This document shows, piece by piece, positions 26,341 through 34,712 of a DNA stretch of 63,790 nt. Source of the stretch: Sedimentisphaerales bacterium (GTDB lineage Bacteria; Planctomycetota; Phycisphaerae; Sedimentisphaerales; Anaerobacaceae); assembly GCA_016927855.1 (NCBI GenBank), contig JAFGLV010000016.1, positions 1 to 63,790 of the forward strand. Direction: 5' to 3'. Below the pieces are notes generated by a model. That model made no database searches and was not told the DNA's origin. It worked only from the letters and a program-made list of their open reading frames with translations. Position 1 is the stretch's first letter, and each line of letters starts with the position of its first letter. Both the position numbers and the translations under genes were made by a program.

Positions 26341-27107
26341 CTGCCGTCAGCCACGTTTACCTTGCGGAAGTCATTGTTCATCTCTGCAATGTCCCATCCG
26401 TAAAATGAGCGGACTGCCACTAGGATAATGTGCATGTTGATCGTCCAGTACTGTGCAAGTTCCTCTATCGGCTCAGTGCTGTCGTACGTGACTGACACCA
26501 CAGTCCCATTGTCTGTTGCCTTGCTGCACAAGCTGACAAAATCAAGATGGATAGAGTCATTGAACTGCCTGTAGAGCTGCGGATAGAATCTCTTGTGCCA
26601 ATCGTCGCCCAGTTCGGTCAGAAGTTTGCAGAACTTCCTGGGCATCGAGTCGCACTTCGATTGGCTCAGCGTCTTCTCGGAATCATTGATGCTTTGCTCA
26701 AGGCTGTCCCTCTCCTTTTCTGGAATAATGTTCAGATAGTCGCGACGAAGCTCCGTGTCCGCCCGCAAGGACGCCTTCGCCCAGGCTTCGATTTTATCGG
26801 CTACTGCTGATTTGGAATCGTCGGCCTCACGTTCCGCGAGACACCACAGGACCTTTGCGCTAACCTCAAACAGGATTCGGAGTATCGCTTTCGTGGGCAT
26901 CCTCAAGCCGTTCAGCAGCAAGACATTGACCGCATTGCAGTATGTGGAGCAGACCGACATAGTGGTGATACACAAGAGATCGCTGGGCCTGTGAGTCTTC
27001 ACGTTCTTCTCGAATGTGGATATTGTGTCCACGGCCCACCTGCTGATGAGTGCATATCTCCCGCCTATTGCCTCTATTTCGTCTGCGGTCGGAGTCTCGT
27101 TGGCCAT
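26337..27107 (-). CDS. DUF5677-like protein
   Basis: This 256-residue, largely alpha-helical protein has no signal peptide. The segment with NAVNVLLLNGLRMPTKAILR then ILFEVSAKVLW resembles the helical core of DUF5677-type proteins of unknown function that often occur in defence islands; this assignment is tentative. The C-terminal part ends QYWTINMHIILVAVRSFYGW. Base composition is visibly lower in G+C than the neighbouring topoisomerase and HepT genes, suggesting acquisition. A decayed partner follows immediately. Confidence 0.6.
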   Translation of the reverse strand: MANETPTADEIEAIGGRYALISRWAVDTISTFEKNVKTHRPSDLLCITTMSVCSTYCNAVNVLLLNGLRMPTKAILRILFEVSAKVLWCLAEREADDSKSAVADKIEAWAKASLRADTELRRDYLNIIPEKERDSLEQSINDSEKTLSQSKCDSMPRKFCKLLTELGDDWHKRFYPQLYRQFNDSIHLDFVSLCSKATDNGTVVSVTYDSTEPIEELAQYWTINMHIILVAVRSFYGWDIAEMNNDFRKVNVADGS

Positions 27108-27372
27108 GGTCCAAAGCTCTCAAGGCGCGCGTGGACAGAACCGGTTGCCCGTGTTAGCAGTTGTCATCCAGCTATTGACTCTCGTCTTGCGCACGCGTGG
27201 TGCTCATGTGGATCTTGCGGCGTCCCTCGCATGTACTTGTGTCCTATATCCGGCTATCGGCCGAAACGGGGGGACGTATAAGGGAAAGGAGAGAAAAAGT
27301 GGCCCCGAAGGGACCGTAGCTTGTGGTTCGTATCTCGTATTTCGGTGTCTACCCCAGGCGGACGAGAGCGGC

Positions 27373-27711
27373 CTACTCGCCTTTGGGTAGTTGAAGGCGA
27401 AGGAACTCGGCCAGTTTCGGGACTTCGGTATCAGCAGCTTTGAATATCTCGTGCAGGTCGACGCCGCGATAATGGTGGATCAACTTGTCCCGCATTCGTG
27501 CCATCGCCGACCAGCGGATGGCGGGGTGGGCCTTCTTGAAGTCGTCGCTAAGCCGTTTGGCGATCTCGCCGATCAGGAGGAACTGGTGGATGACTGCCGA
27601 CTGGGTTTTGATGTCCGCGCGGAACTGCTCGAAATCCATGCGCCCTCTGAATTGCTCGATCTGCTCGGCCGCACGGAGCATGTCTTGCAGGAGGGTTTCG
27701 TCACGCTGCAT
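27373..27711 (-). CDS. hepT: HepT-like ribonuclease toxin (DUF86)
   Basis: This 112-residue HEPN protein carries the R-x4-H-x-Y motif in RDKLIHHY (about residues 79-86) and the family segment HQFLLIGEIAKRLSDDF. HepT toxins are ribonucleases held in check by a MntA nucleotidyltransferase that AMPylates the Tyr of this motif. The upstream mntA overlaps it by 11 bases, the standard arrangement. The active-site motif is intact, so the pair looks functional. Confidence 0.88.
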   Translation of the reverse strand: MQRDETLLQDMLRAAEQIEQFRGRMDFEQFRADIKTQSAVIHQFLLIGEIAKRLSDDFKKAHPAIRWSAMARMRDKLIHHYRGVDLHEIFKAADTEVPKLAEFLRLQLPKGE

Positions 27712-28015
27712 AGATCTGCCTCGCAGTGGTCTCGATCGCGCGGCGGTAGGCGGGATTGGGATTCTCTTCCAGGGCGCGGATGCTCACCAGATCGACGTCC
27801 CGGCCGAACATCCGAGTCAGTTCGTCCTCCATGGCGAAATGATCGAACATGGTCCAGTCGGCCTCGGGAGCGAACGTGACCAGCAAGTCGATGTCACTGT
27901 CGGGACGCAGCGTACCCTCCGCCGCCGAGCCGAAGACGGCCAGGCGGCCGATCTTCCAGCGCCCGCAGAATTGCTCAAGCTGCTCCTGTGATACGCCCAA
28001 ATCCACCGCCGTCAT
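27701..28015 (-). CDS. mntA: MntA-like nucleotidyltransferase antitoxin
   Basis: This 104-residue minimal nucleotidyltransferase has the GSX10DXD signature in FGSAAEGTLRPDSDIDLLV (about residues 28-46) and a third acidic residue in RDVDLVSI. In characterised pairs it AMPylates and neutralises HepT. It is first in the operon, with hepT overlapping its end. Confidence 0.88.
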   Translation of the reverse strand: MTAVDLGVSQEQLEQFCGRWKIGRLAVFGSAAEGTLRPDSDIDLLVTFAPEADWTMFDHFAMEDELTRMFGRDVDLVSIRALEENPNPAYRRAIETTARQIYAA

Positions 28016-28083
28016 TGGTACGGTCCTTTCCTTCTCGTAGGCCTATCATAGCCATCCGACCGGCCGGCGTGCAAATCAGTTTG

Positions 28084-28140
28084 CTCACCCCCGGGGGCGA
28101 GGGGTGCCACATCGGCATGGGCAACGAGTAGCCCATCCTA
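28084..28140. repeat. REP family 2 fragment plus REP family 3 copy
   Basis: CTCACCCCCGGGGGCGAGGG at 28084-28103 is the right end of the family 2 palindrome. It is followed at 28116-28140 by CATGGGCAACGAGTAGCCCA then TCCTA, which recurs at 39146-39170. Confidence 0.65.
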
Positions 28141-28146
28141 CGGACT

Positions 28147-28584
28147 TCATGGAGAGGCAGAAACGTCGTCGGCGACCGTGACGCTGTAGTCAACCGGGAA
28201 ATTCACGGCGTTGGAGATAAGGCAGTATTTCTCCGCCAGTTCCGCGGCCTTCTTGACGTTGCTGGCAGCGTCCGGCCCGGGCGCCTCGACGCGTGCCTCA
28301 ATGCGTGCGCTCGTGAAACGCAGGCCGTTTCTCGTCTTCTCCACCGTGCCGTTCGCCTCCGCCTGGTAGGAGGCAATCTCGAGGCCGGATTTTTCCGCGA
28401 AATGGTAGAACACGAGCATGAGGCAACTGTTGATGGAGGCCACGAACAGCTCTTCCGGATTGAGCGTGTCCGCCCGGCCGCCATATTCGAGAGGGGCTCC
28501 GATTTCTGCCTCCACAGCGCCGCTCATCATGGTCGTAGCGGTCTGGCCGGCCTGGCAATGTATCGTATTCTTGAAGGACGTCAT
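28147..28584 (-). CDS. OsmC/Ohr family protein
   Basis: This 145-residue protein has the two family cysteines in INSCLMLVF (about residue 54) and EKYCLISNAV (about 121), the redox pair used by OsmC/Ohr enzymes to reduce organic hydroperoxides. The N-terminal half has the typical GGRADTLNPEELFVASI segment. It is probably a cytoplasmic dimer with thiol peroxidase activity. Whether it is of OsmC, Ohr or YhfA type cannot be decided by eye. It is a monocistronic minus-strand gene. Confidence 0.88.
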   Translation of the reverse strand: MTSFKNTIHCQAGQTATTMMSGAVEAEIGAPLEYGGRADTLNPEELFVASINSCLMLVFYHFAEKSGLEIASYQAEANGTVEKTRNGLRFTSARIEARVEAPGPDAASNVKKAAELAEKYCLISNAVNFPVDYSVTVADDVSASP

Positions 28585-29016
28585 GGGTGCGAATCACTCC
28601 TTTCAAAGGCCCCGTCAGCAACCTCTTCGCGGTGGCGCCTGCTGTATCGTATCCGAGTCATGTAGGACAGGCAACGGGTTTTGCCCATGCGGCTGTGTAG
28701 TCCAGTCGCCCTCGGCTGGGGATGCCGCATTTGCCGGCCGAGGCCGGAGGGGCAAGTTTGAAGTTTCAAGTATCAAGAGGCGGAAGGGGCTGGCGGAATA
28801 GATGGCAGGGGCATGGTTTGCAGTAACTCGTTGCTCCTTATGCACTTAGCGGCCGTTTGGCGGCCTCTTCGAGAAGCTCGCGCCCGTCCAAAAAAAACGG
28901 GAACTTTCGGCGATTTTCTCCTTGCGGCTCCGGTTAAGTTAGTATATCATCTAACAAAATATTACGGATCGGATGAGAGATGATGATCGAGGTTCATTGA
29001 GAGGCGAAGGGAGGAC
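28585..29016. repeat. Spacer with REP family 2 copy
   Basis: No gene is seen. At about 28696-28757 a diverged family 2 element (GTAGTCCAGTCGCCCTCGGC then TGGGGATG) is present. The right end is A+T-rich and holds the promoter candidate at 28922-28950. Confidence 0.5.
28922..28950 (+). promoter_or_regulatory. Putative promoter of the HNH-AP2 gene
   Basis: TTGCGG (28922-28927) and TATCAT (28945-28950) are 17 bases apart, about 66 bases before the start codon. Overlapping TATA-like boxes make the exact -10 uncertain. Confidence 0.4.
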
Positions 29017-29724
29017 ATGATGGCGACACGGCTGTGTCTCAATTGTGTGTATGCGCGGGTGGACGGGGAGGAGTGGCTGCGGGCCGCGTGGCAGGGGGCG
29101 CCGATGCTGGTCAAGTGTGCGAACCATCCGTGCTGGCCGGGGGAGCTGCGCGAGGTGACGGGGACCGCGTGCCCCAATTATGTGGCGAAGTGTGTCGAGC
29201 CCAAGGGCGACGTCAAATGCATTCCCTTGACGGGCGGGCAGTACGCGCTGGTGGATGCGAGCGATTACGAGTGGCTGAGCCAATACACGTGGCGCGTGTG
29301 CGGCACGGGGTACGCCGCACGCGCGGGAAAGGGCAGAGAGATCTACATGCACCGCGAGATCATGGACGCGCCTGAGGGGAAGTGCGTGGACCATATCGAC
29401 GGCAATCGGAGAAACAACTGCCGGGCCAATCTGCGGCTTTGCACGCGGGGCCAGAACATGCGCAACCAAAAGAAGCACGCCGGCGCCACGTCCCGGTTCA
29501 AAGGCGTCTATTTCTACAAGAGAATCGGCAAATGGGCCGCCGCACTCCACTTCAAGGGGCAGCGTTTTTGGCTTGGCAGTTTCGTCGACGAAGTCGAAGC
29601 CGCACGGACCTACGACGCCAAGGCAGTCGAACTGTTTGGCGAATTCGCGCGGCTCAACTTCCCGGAGGAATGGCCTGCCAAGCGTCGCGCGGAAGTCTAT
29701 GCCCGCCGGGGCGCCTCCGCGTGA
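29017..29724 (+). CDS. HNH endonuclease with AP2-type DNA-binding domain
   Basis: This 235-residue protein has a good GGGAGG site. The N-terminus has paired cysteines (LCLNCVYAR, ANHPCW, TACPNYVAKC) that may bind zinc. The middle carries the HNH core: YMHREIMDAP, then CVDHIDGNRRNN. The C-terminal AP2 domain has SRFKGVYFYKRIGKW, WLGSFVDEVEAARTYD and an ending near LFGEFARLNFPEEW. The combination is typical of free-standing homing-type endonucleases. A paralogue is encoded at 50984-51691. No host intron or intein is apparent around it. Confidence 0.88.
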   Translation: MMATRLCLNCVYARVDGEEWLRAAWQGAPMLVKCANHPCWPGELREVTGTACPNYVAKCVEPKGDVKCIPLTGGQYALVDASDYEWLSQYTWRVCGTGYAARAGKGREIYMHREIMDAPEGKCVDHIDGNRRNNCRANLRLCTRGQNMRNQKKHAGATSRFKGVYFYKRIGKWAAALHFKGQRFWLGSFVDEVEAARTYDAKAVELFGEFARLNFPEEWPAKRRAEVYARRGASA

Positions 29725-29894
29725 GAATACAAACCCAATCGACCTGCGGTGCAGGCCAAGCACGAAACGCGAAATCCGAAACAAATTGAACGCACGAAAG
29801 AGGGAATGACCGAAACAAACCCAATCTGTGGCGGGAGACGCGGTACGGGACGCAGAGGGACGGACGGTGCGGCCGGGCGGCAGTCTGACTGGTG

Positions 29895-30257
29895 CTACTC
29901 CGTGGGGAGCCTTCTGAGTCTATGACCGTCCGCTTCGATTACGATGAAGACCTTCCTCAATTCACCTTCGTCATAGAGCTTCAGGACTCTTGCCAATTCA
30001 CTGTGAACGGGTTTCAATGTCGAAGGCAGCAGCCTGAGGTAGAGGACGCCGGAACCCAGCGCGTTGACGAAAACCAGCGCGCCAAAATCACGATCTCGCG
30101 TGATGAGGATTCGGCCTTGTTCGGCAGCTACACTCAGCAACCGTTTGTCCGCCGCCTGTGAGAGCCCAATTTCAGCGGCGCGAACCACATCGTGGCCCAG
30201 GTCGGTGAGAAAACGGGAGGTGGCCGCATAGACGTCCTGGTCGAGAAGGAATTTCAC
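29895..30257 (-). CDS. DUF5615 PIN-like toxin
   Basis: This 120-residue protein starts MKFLLDQDVY and includes ILITRDRDFGALVFV, giving the acidic residues expected of the PIN-like DUF5615 fold. Its ATG overlaps the stop of the DUF433 gene by four bases. Partners of this kind form a common toxin-antitoxin-like pair in planctomycetes, cyanobacteria and other phyla. RNase activity is assumed from the PIN fold and not shown by sequence alone. Confidence 0.85.
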   Translation of the reverse strand: MKFLLDQDVYAATSRFLTDLGHDVVRAAEIGLSQAADKRLLSVAAEQGRILITRDRDFGALVFVNALGSGVLYLRLLPSTLKPVHSELARVLKLYDEGELRKVFIVIEADGHRLRRLPTE

Positions 30258-30487
30258 GATGATGTCCCGGCGAGGTTGATCTCTTCGGCCGCGATCAGAG
30301 CGATCGCGTAGTCCAGGCAGGCGTGGATGTCCTCGATGGTCAGGTCGGGATAGTAGTCCTTGATGATCTGGTCGAAGGTCAGGCCTTCGTTGACCAACTC
30401 CAAGACGCTCTGGACCGTGATACGCGTGCCGGCTACGCAGGGCTTGCCGAAGTGAATCTCTGGCTTGGCGGTAATTCGGTTCGTCAT
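30254..30487 (-). CDS. DUF433 antitoxin-like protein
   Basis: This 77-residue helical DNA-binding-type protein has IHFGKPCVAGTRITVQSVLE (helix-turn-helix-like) and TFDQIIKDYYPDLTIEDI, the standard DUF433 blocks. It is the first gene of the pair with DUF5615 and is likely autoregulatory. A truncated near-identical copy lies at 20565-20762. Confidence 0.85.
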   Translation of the reverse strand: MTNRITAKPEIHFGKPCVAGTRITVQSVLELVNEGLTFDQIIKDYYPDLTIEDIHACLDYAIALIAAEEINLAGTSS

Positions 30488-30793
30488 CTTAGCACCTCAA
30501 GTCGAATCCTGCCTTCAACCGTATTATACCGCTCGGGCGGGGGTCGGTCCACTTGTCATTCCCGCGAAGGCGGGAATCCAGTTGGCTTCGAAAGGCTCCT
30601 GGACCCCGGCCTTGCAGGGCTGACAGAATCGACATCCGAGGTCGTCCAGGCCGGGGGCAATATTCGATGGACAGGCGGCGGGCTGCGGCGGTAGGATGGG
30701 CGTGGTTCGGTCTTGAATCCCCAGCGAATGGACCTCTCGTGCGCGGTTCGCGCTGGTTGCGGCGACATCACAACAAGCTTAAATGGTTGGGAT
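30488..30793. repeat. Spacer with small palindrome
   Basis: At 30555-30582 the palindrome ATTCCCGCGAAGGCGGGAAT occurs, a widespread bacterial REP-like form. No gene is supported in the rest. Confidence 0.55.
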
Positions 30794-32563
30794 ATGGAAG
30801 AAAAGAAAGAAGGTTTGGACAGCGGCTCGGGCACTAACGGCGCCGAAGGCGGCGAACGCAAGCTGGACTTCGTGCGGCAGATCGTCGCGGACGATATCAA
30901 GACGGACAAGTGGCAGGGGAAGGTCCATACGCGGTTCCCGCCGGAGCCGAATGGGTATCTACACATCGGGCACGCCAAGAGCATCAACCTTAACTACGGC
31001 ATTGCCAGGGACTTCGGCGGCAAGTTCAACCTGCGCTTCGACGATACCAACCCCGAGAAGGAAGAGCAGGAGTACGTCGATTCGATCATCGAGGACGTCC
31101 GCTGGCTCGGCGCCGACTGGGAGGACCGCCTGCTCTATGGCTCCGACTACTTCCAGCAGATGCACGACTGGGCGGTCGAGCTGATCAAGAAGGGCAAGGC
31201 CTACGTCTGCGAGCTGGACGCCGAGCAGACGCGCGCGTATCGCGGCACGCTCACCCAGCCCGGCAAGGACAGTCCCTATCGCAACCGGAGCGTCGAGGAG
31301 AACCTCGACCTGTTCGAGCGCATGCGCAAGGGCGAGTTCCCCGACGGCGCCAAGACGCTGCGGGCCAAGATCGACATGGCCCATCCGAACCTGAACCTGC
31401 GCGATCCGATCATGTACCGGATCGTGCACGAGCATCATCACCGCCAGGGTGACAAATGGTGCATCTACCCGATGTACGACTGGGCGCACGGGTTCGAGGA
31501 TTCGATCGAAGGGATCACGCACTCGATCTGCACGCTCGAATTCGAGAACCATCGGCCGCTGTACGACTGGTTTATCGACGCTGTGAACGACGGCCGCACC
31601 GACGACGGCTCGGGTCCGTGGGGCAAGAAGATCCACCATCCGCAGCAGATCGAGTTCGCGCGGTTGAACATGACATACACCGTCATGAGCAAGCGCAAGC
31701 TGTTGCGCCTGGTCAAGGAAGGATACGTCTCGGGCTGGGACGACCCGCGCATGCCGACGATCTCTGGGATGCGGCGACGCGGCTATTCGCCTGAGGCGGT
31801 CCGCAACTTCTGCAAGCTCATCGGCGTCAACAAGTTCAACAGCACGGTGGACTTCGCGCTGCTGGAGCACTGCCTGCGGGAGGACCTGAACAAGACGTCC
31901 GCCCGCGTGATGGCGGTCTTGCGGCCATTGAAGGTCGTGATCGACAACTATCCCGAAGGCCAGAGCGAGGCGCTCGACGCGATCAACAATCCGGAAGACG
32001 CGTCGGCCGGCACGCGGAAGGTGTCTTTTTCACGCGAGCTGTACATCGAGCGGGAGGACTTCATGGAGGAGCCGCCGAAGAAGTTCTTCCGGCTCGCTCC
32101 CGGCCGCGAGGTCCGGCTGCGCTACGCGTACTTCATCACCTGCACCGACGTGGTCAAGGACGCCGACGGCAACGTGGTCGAGCTGCACTGCACCTACGAC
32201 CCGGCCACCCGCGGCGGCGATGCGCCCGACGGACGCAAGGTCAAGGCGACCCTGCACTGGGTCTCGGCGCCGCACGCGCTGAAGGCCCAGGTGAAGCTCT
32301 ACGAGAACCTCTTCACCAAGGAGAATCCCGACGACGCCGAGGAAGGCCGGGATTTTACGGCAAATCTGAATCCAAATTCATTGGAAACGCTCACGGAGTG
32401 TTACGTCGAGCCGTCGCTGGCGCGGGCGCACGCATTGGATCGGTTCCAGTTCGAGCGGCTCGGTTACTTCTGCGTCGATCCCGACAGCACGCCGGAGTCG
32501 CTTGTCTTCAACCGCACCGTCGGCTTGCGTGACTCCTGGGCCAGGATTCAGAAGAAAGGATAG
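30794..32563 (+). CDS. glnS: Glutaminyl-tRNA synthetase
   Basis: The 589-residue class Ib synthetase starts at ATG 30794; the open frame begins earlier but has no support. [14 protein letters not shown] carries the HIGH signature (about residues 55-58), FDDTNP follows, and VMSKRK (about 297) is the KMSKS equivalent. The C-terminal beta-barrel anticodon domains are full length, ending [14 protein letters not shown]. It charges tRNA-Gln directly with glutamine, so the organism does not depend only on the GatCAB route. Its stop codon abuts the convergent TauE-family stop with no gap. Confidence 0.95.
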   Translation: MEEKKEGLDSGSGTNGAEGGERKLDFVRQIVADDIKTDKWQGKVHTRFPPEPNGYLHIGHAKSINLNYGIARDFGGKFNLRFDDTNPEKEEQEYVDSIIEDVRWLGADWEDRLLYGSDYFQQMHDWAVELIKKGKAYVCELDAEQTRAYRGTLTQPGKDSPYRNRSVEENLDLFERMRKGEFPDGAKTLRAKIDMAHPNLNLRDPIMYRIVHEHHHRQGDKWCIYPMYDWAHGFEDSIEGITHSICTLEFENHRPLYDWFIDAVNDGRTDDGSGPWGKKIHHPQQIEFARLNMTYTVMSKRKLLRLVKEGYVSGWDDPRMPTISGMRRRGYSPEAVRNFCKLIGVNKFNSTVDFALLEHCLREDLNKTSARVMAVLRPLKVVIDNYPEGQSEALDAINNPEDASAGTRKVSFSRELYIEREDFMEEPPKKFFRLAPGREVRLRYAYFITCTDVVKDADGNVVELHCTYDPATRGGDAPDGRKVKATLHWVSAPHALKAQVKLYENLFTKENPDDAEEGRDFTANLNPNSLETLTECYVEPSLARAHALDRFQFERLGYFCVDPDSTPESLVFNRTVGLRDSWARIQKKG

Positions 32564-32923
32564 CTACTTACCCAGGATCATCTTCAGGGCGACGACGAGC
32601 AGGAGGACGCCGAAGAGGCGCTTGAGCATAGGGGCGTCAATGGCCGTGGCGCAGCGCGCGCCGATCAGGCCGCCGAGAAAGAAGCCCACACAAATCAGGG
32701 CAGCCACCTTGATGTCCACGTAGCCCTGCCTGTAATAGGTCCAGGCCGCTAACAGGCCGATGGGCGGGACCATCAACGCCAGCGTAGTGCCTTGCGCGAC
32801 GTGCTGGTTCAATCCAAAGATCAAAACCAGACACGGCACGATAATGATTCCACCGCCGATCCCCAGCAGGCCGCCAAGAATCCCCGCCGCCAGACCGACG
32901 GCCAGTAACAGCATGATATCCAT
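32564..32923 (-). CDS. Half-size TauE/SafE family membrane protein
   Basis: From the chosen ATG (32923), 119 residues contain four hydrophobic helices and the family hallmark GGLLGIGGGIIIVPCLVL. A second signature-like stretch, GFFLGGLIGARCAT, is near the end. Full-length TauE/SafE transporters have two such halves (about 250 residues); this product is one half and would need to dimerise. The longer frame to 33169 contains the antitoxin-like remnant in another frame and is not expected to be translated. Substrate (sulfite, sulfoacetate or others) is unknown. Confidence 0.82.
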   Translation of the reverse strand: MDIMLLLAVGLAAGILGGLLGIGGGIIIVPCLVLIFGLNQHVAQGTTLALMVPPIGLLAAWTYYRQGYVDIKVAALICVGFFLGGLIGARCATAIDAPMLKRLFGVLLLVVALKMILGK

Positions 32924-33038
32924 AATGCTCGTTGTCTTTCGAATGATGCGGCGGCGCATAAGTGGTGATGGCTTCGTACCGATCATCAAGAGGAGAGTAC
33001 GACTCCGCCGCTCCACGTTTGGCAGGTCGGGGGTCCGC

Positions 33039-33182
33039 GCGCTTTGCGAAGGACACCACGGGATGACCGGCCGTCCCTTGCCTGGTTTGGGCGTCGGCCA
33101 TGATCCTACGAATGTCAAAGCCATGTGCCTCGGCGAGTCTTTCTCGAATCGACCTGACTTCTCCCACAAGGGGGTCTTCCAC
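33039..33182 (-). pseudogene. Antitoxin-like small gene remnant
   Basis: From a GTG at 33182 the frame reads VEDPLVGEVRSIRERLAEAH then GFDIRRIMADAQTRQ and VVSFAKR, similar in pattern to the small protein at 25187-25363. The frame does not stop where such proteins normally end but runs on across the TauE start to 32637, so a frameshift or loss of the stop is likely. It follows the toxin-like fragment at 33191-33313. Confidence 0.45.
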
Positions 33183-33190
33183 TTGAGAGT

Positions 33191-33313
33191 CTATTCTCCC
33201 AATAACCACCATTGGTGCGTGATCTCCTGATGGGCTGCGACGACCAAGTCTCTGGTTGGACGCACCAGCACCTGGCTCGGAATCCTCGTTCTTATGTACA
33301 CTCCTGGTTTCAT
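33191..33313 (-). pseudogene. N-terminal fragment of a PIN-type (VapC-like) toxin
   Basis: A 40-codon frame reads MKPGVYIRTRIPSQVLVRPT then RDLVVAAHQEITHQWW. This corresponds to the start of a PIN-domain family I know with YIETTIPSY and RDLIVAAHQ near its N-terminus. It breaks off after WW with LLGE and a stop. About two-thirds of the expected protein, including later acidic residues, is missing. Deletion has left the fragment next to its likely antitoxin partner. Confidence 0.5.
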
Positions 33314-33351
33314 GCGCTTGAGTGTACCAATAAGACTACGGCTTGGCAAGG

Positions 33352-33440
33352 GGCAGCCGAACAGCTTGGTGAGTTTCTCGGCGATGTCCGGGCAGGCGCA
33401 GAGGTGTGGCCCATGAGGATGGCGCGGCCGCCGGCTTCAG
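33352..33440 (-). pseudogene. Fragment resembling the 3' end of trpC
   Basis: Compared with the true trpC end at 34718-34805, this stretch aligns over about 85 bases with one single-base gap, encoding GGRAILMGHT then, after the frameshift, LCACPDIAEKLTKLFG against VLIGQTLCAQPDIEEKFREL. It is probably a decayed duplicate of an indole-glycerol-phosphate-synthase tail. Similarity stops upstream. Confidence 0.4.
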
Positions 33441-33477
33441 GGAGGTATCCGAGAGGTGGGGCCGGGATGCGTGACGC

Positions 33478-34044
33478 TCAGAAGACGACCAGTCCCACCA
33501 CGCCGCCTGCCAGGATGACGACTATCGGATGCAGTCTTGCCTCGAAGAGGACCAGGAAGAGGAAGCTGGCGCCGGCGAGCAGCATGTCCGGCCACGCGGC
33601 GATAACACCTCTCCCGTACGACCACACGGCGAAGAGAATGAGACTGAGCACTCCGATCTGAATACCCTGTCGCAGCTTCTGCACGTGGCGGCTCTGGCCG
33701 GCGCGCTCGAGCAGTGGAGTCAGCAGTCCGAGAACCGATATGGAAGGCAGGACCACGGCCAGCGTGGCCACGGCGGCGCCGACCACGCCGGCCAGACGAA
33801 AACCCGTGAACGTGGCCGCGTTGATGGCGATCGGCCCGGGCGTCATTTGCGCGATCGCCACGATCTGGGCCATTTCCGCGAGGTTCAGCCAGTTCCGGTT
33901 GTCGACGATCTCGTGCTGAATGAGAGGAATCGTGACCAGTCCGCCGCCGTAGGCGGCTAGGCCGATCAATGCAAAACTGACAAAGAGGCGCGTCACCATC
34001 TGCATTATACCTATCCCTCGAAAGGCGGCCGGTCCCTGCATCAA
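33478..34044 (-). CDS. Chromate transporter family protein, second half
   Basis: This 188-residue membrane protein has the ChrA half-domain signature LIGLAAYGGGLVTIPLIQHE and QIVAIAQMTPGPIAINAATF. It starts at an ATG overlapping the upstream stop by four bases, or at a second ATG (34005) that has a better GAGGGATAGG site. Short-chain ChrA proteins work as pairs of half-size subunits, as here. Export of chromate or a related anion is inferred from the family only. Confidence 0.87.
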   Translation of the reverse strand: MMQGPAAFRGIGIMQMVTRLFVSFALIGLAAYGGGLVTIPLIQHEIVDNRNWLNLAEMAQIVAIAQMTPGPIAINAATFTGFRLAGVVGAAVATLAVVLPSISVLGLLTPLLERAGQSRHVQKLRQGIQIGVLSLILFAVWSYGRGVIAAWPDMLLAGASFLFLVLFEARLHPIVVILAGGVVGLVVF

Positions 34045-34691
34045 CCCCTATCGTCGAGCCGATCCGAAGGCGTGTCGCCCCGGCAAATCCAATAGCCAAG
34101 CCCGCCCGCAACTAGAATCGCCCACACCGGATGTACTGGAAGGACGCCCACGACGGTCAGTCCGGCCAAGCACACGACGATATTTCGTCCGTCGCATAAG
34201 AGCCGCTTGCCAAACGTGAAGCCGGCAAAGGCCAGTTGGCCGGCTACCGCGACGACGCAGCCCTTCAAGAAGGCCGCGACCCGCGGGTGCTTGAAGTACG
34301 GCAGCCCGATCCAGGCAAGCAGCAGGATGACGCAGAATGAAGGCAGGACGGTGCCGAGAATGGCGGCAGCCGCCCCCGCTCTGCCGCGCAGGCGTCGCCC
34401 TTGCAGGTAGGCCATGTTCACGGCGATGGCGCCCGGAACCACAGTTGCGGTCGACATCTGCGCCATGAATTCAGCGTCCTCGATCCATCGGCGCCTGAGC
34501 ACGAGTTCATGCCTCATGACTGTTGCCATCGCCAGGCCCCCTCCCAACGTGAACAGCCCGATTCGAAAGAACACCCAGAAGAGCTGCGCGAGGGAGACCG
34601 GATTCTTCGCCCCATCATCGAGCTTGGCCAAAGGCCCTCTTTCGCGTTTGGGAGCCCCGGATGGCTGCTCCTGATGCCTCGTAGATGTCAT
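34041..34691 (-). CDS. Chromate transporter family protein, first half
   Basis: This 216-residue protein has a hydrophilic N-terminal tail of about 30 residues, then the half-domain with FRIGLFTLGGGLAMATVM and STATVVPGAIAVNMAYLQG. The VPGAIAVN segment parallels TPGPIAIN in its partner. The two genes are coupled by an overlapping stop and start. It lies just downstream of trpC on the same strand (21-base gap), so the three may share a transcript. Confidence 0.87.
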   Translation of the reverse strand: MTSTRHQEQPSGAPKRERGPLAKLDDGAKNPVSLAQLFWVFFRIGLFTLGGGLAMATVMRHELVLRRRWIEDAEFMAQMSTATVVPGAIAVNMAYLQGRRLRGRAGAAAAILGTVLPSFCVILLLAWIGLPYFKHPRVAAFLKGCVVAVAGQLAFAGFTFGKRLLCDGRNIVVCLAGLTVVGVLPVHPVWAILVAGGLGYWICRGDTPSDRLDDRG

Positions 34692-34712
34692 CCTTCCGAC
34701 CTGCCGACCATG

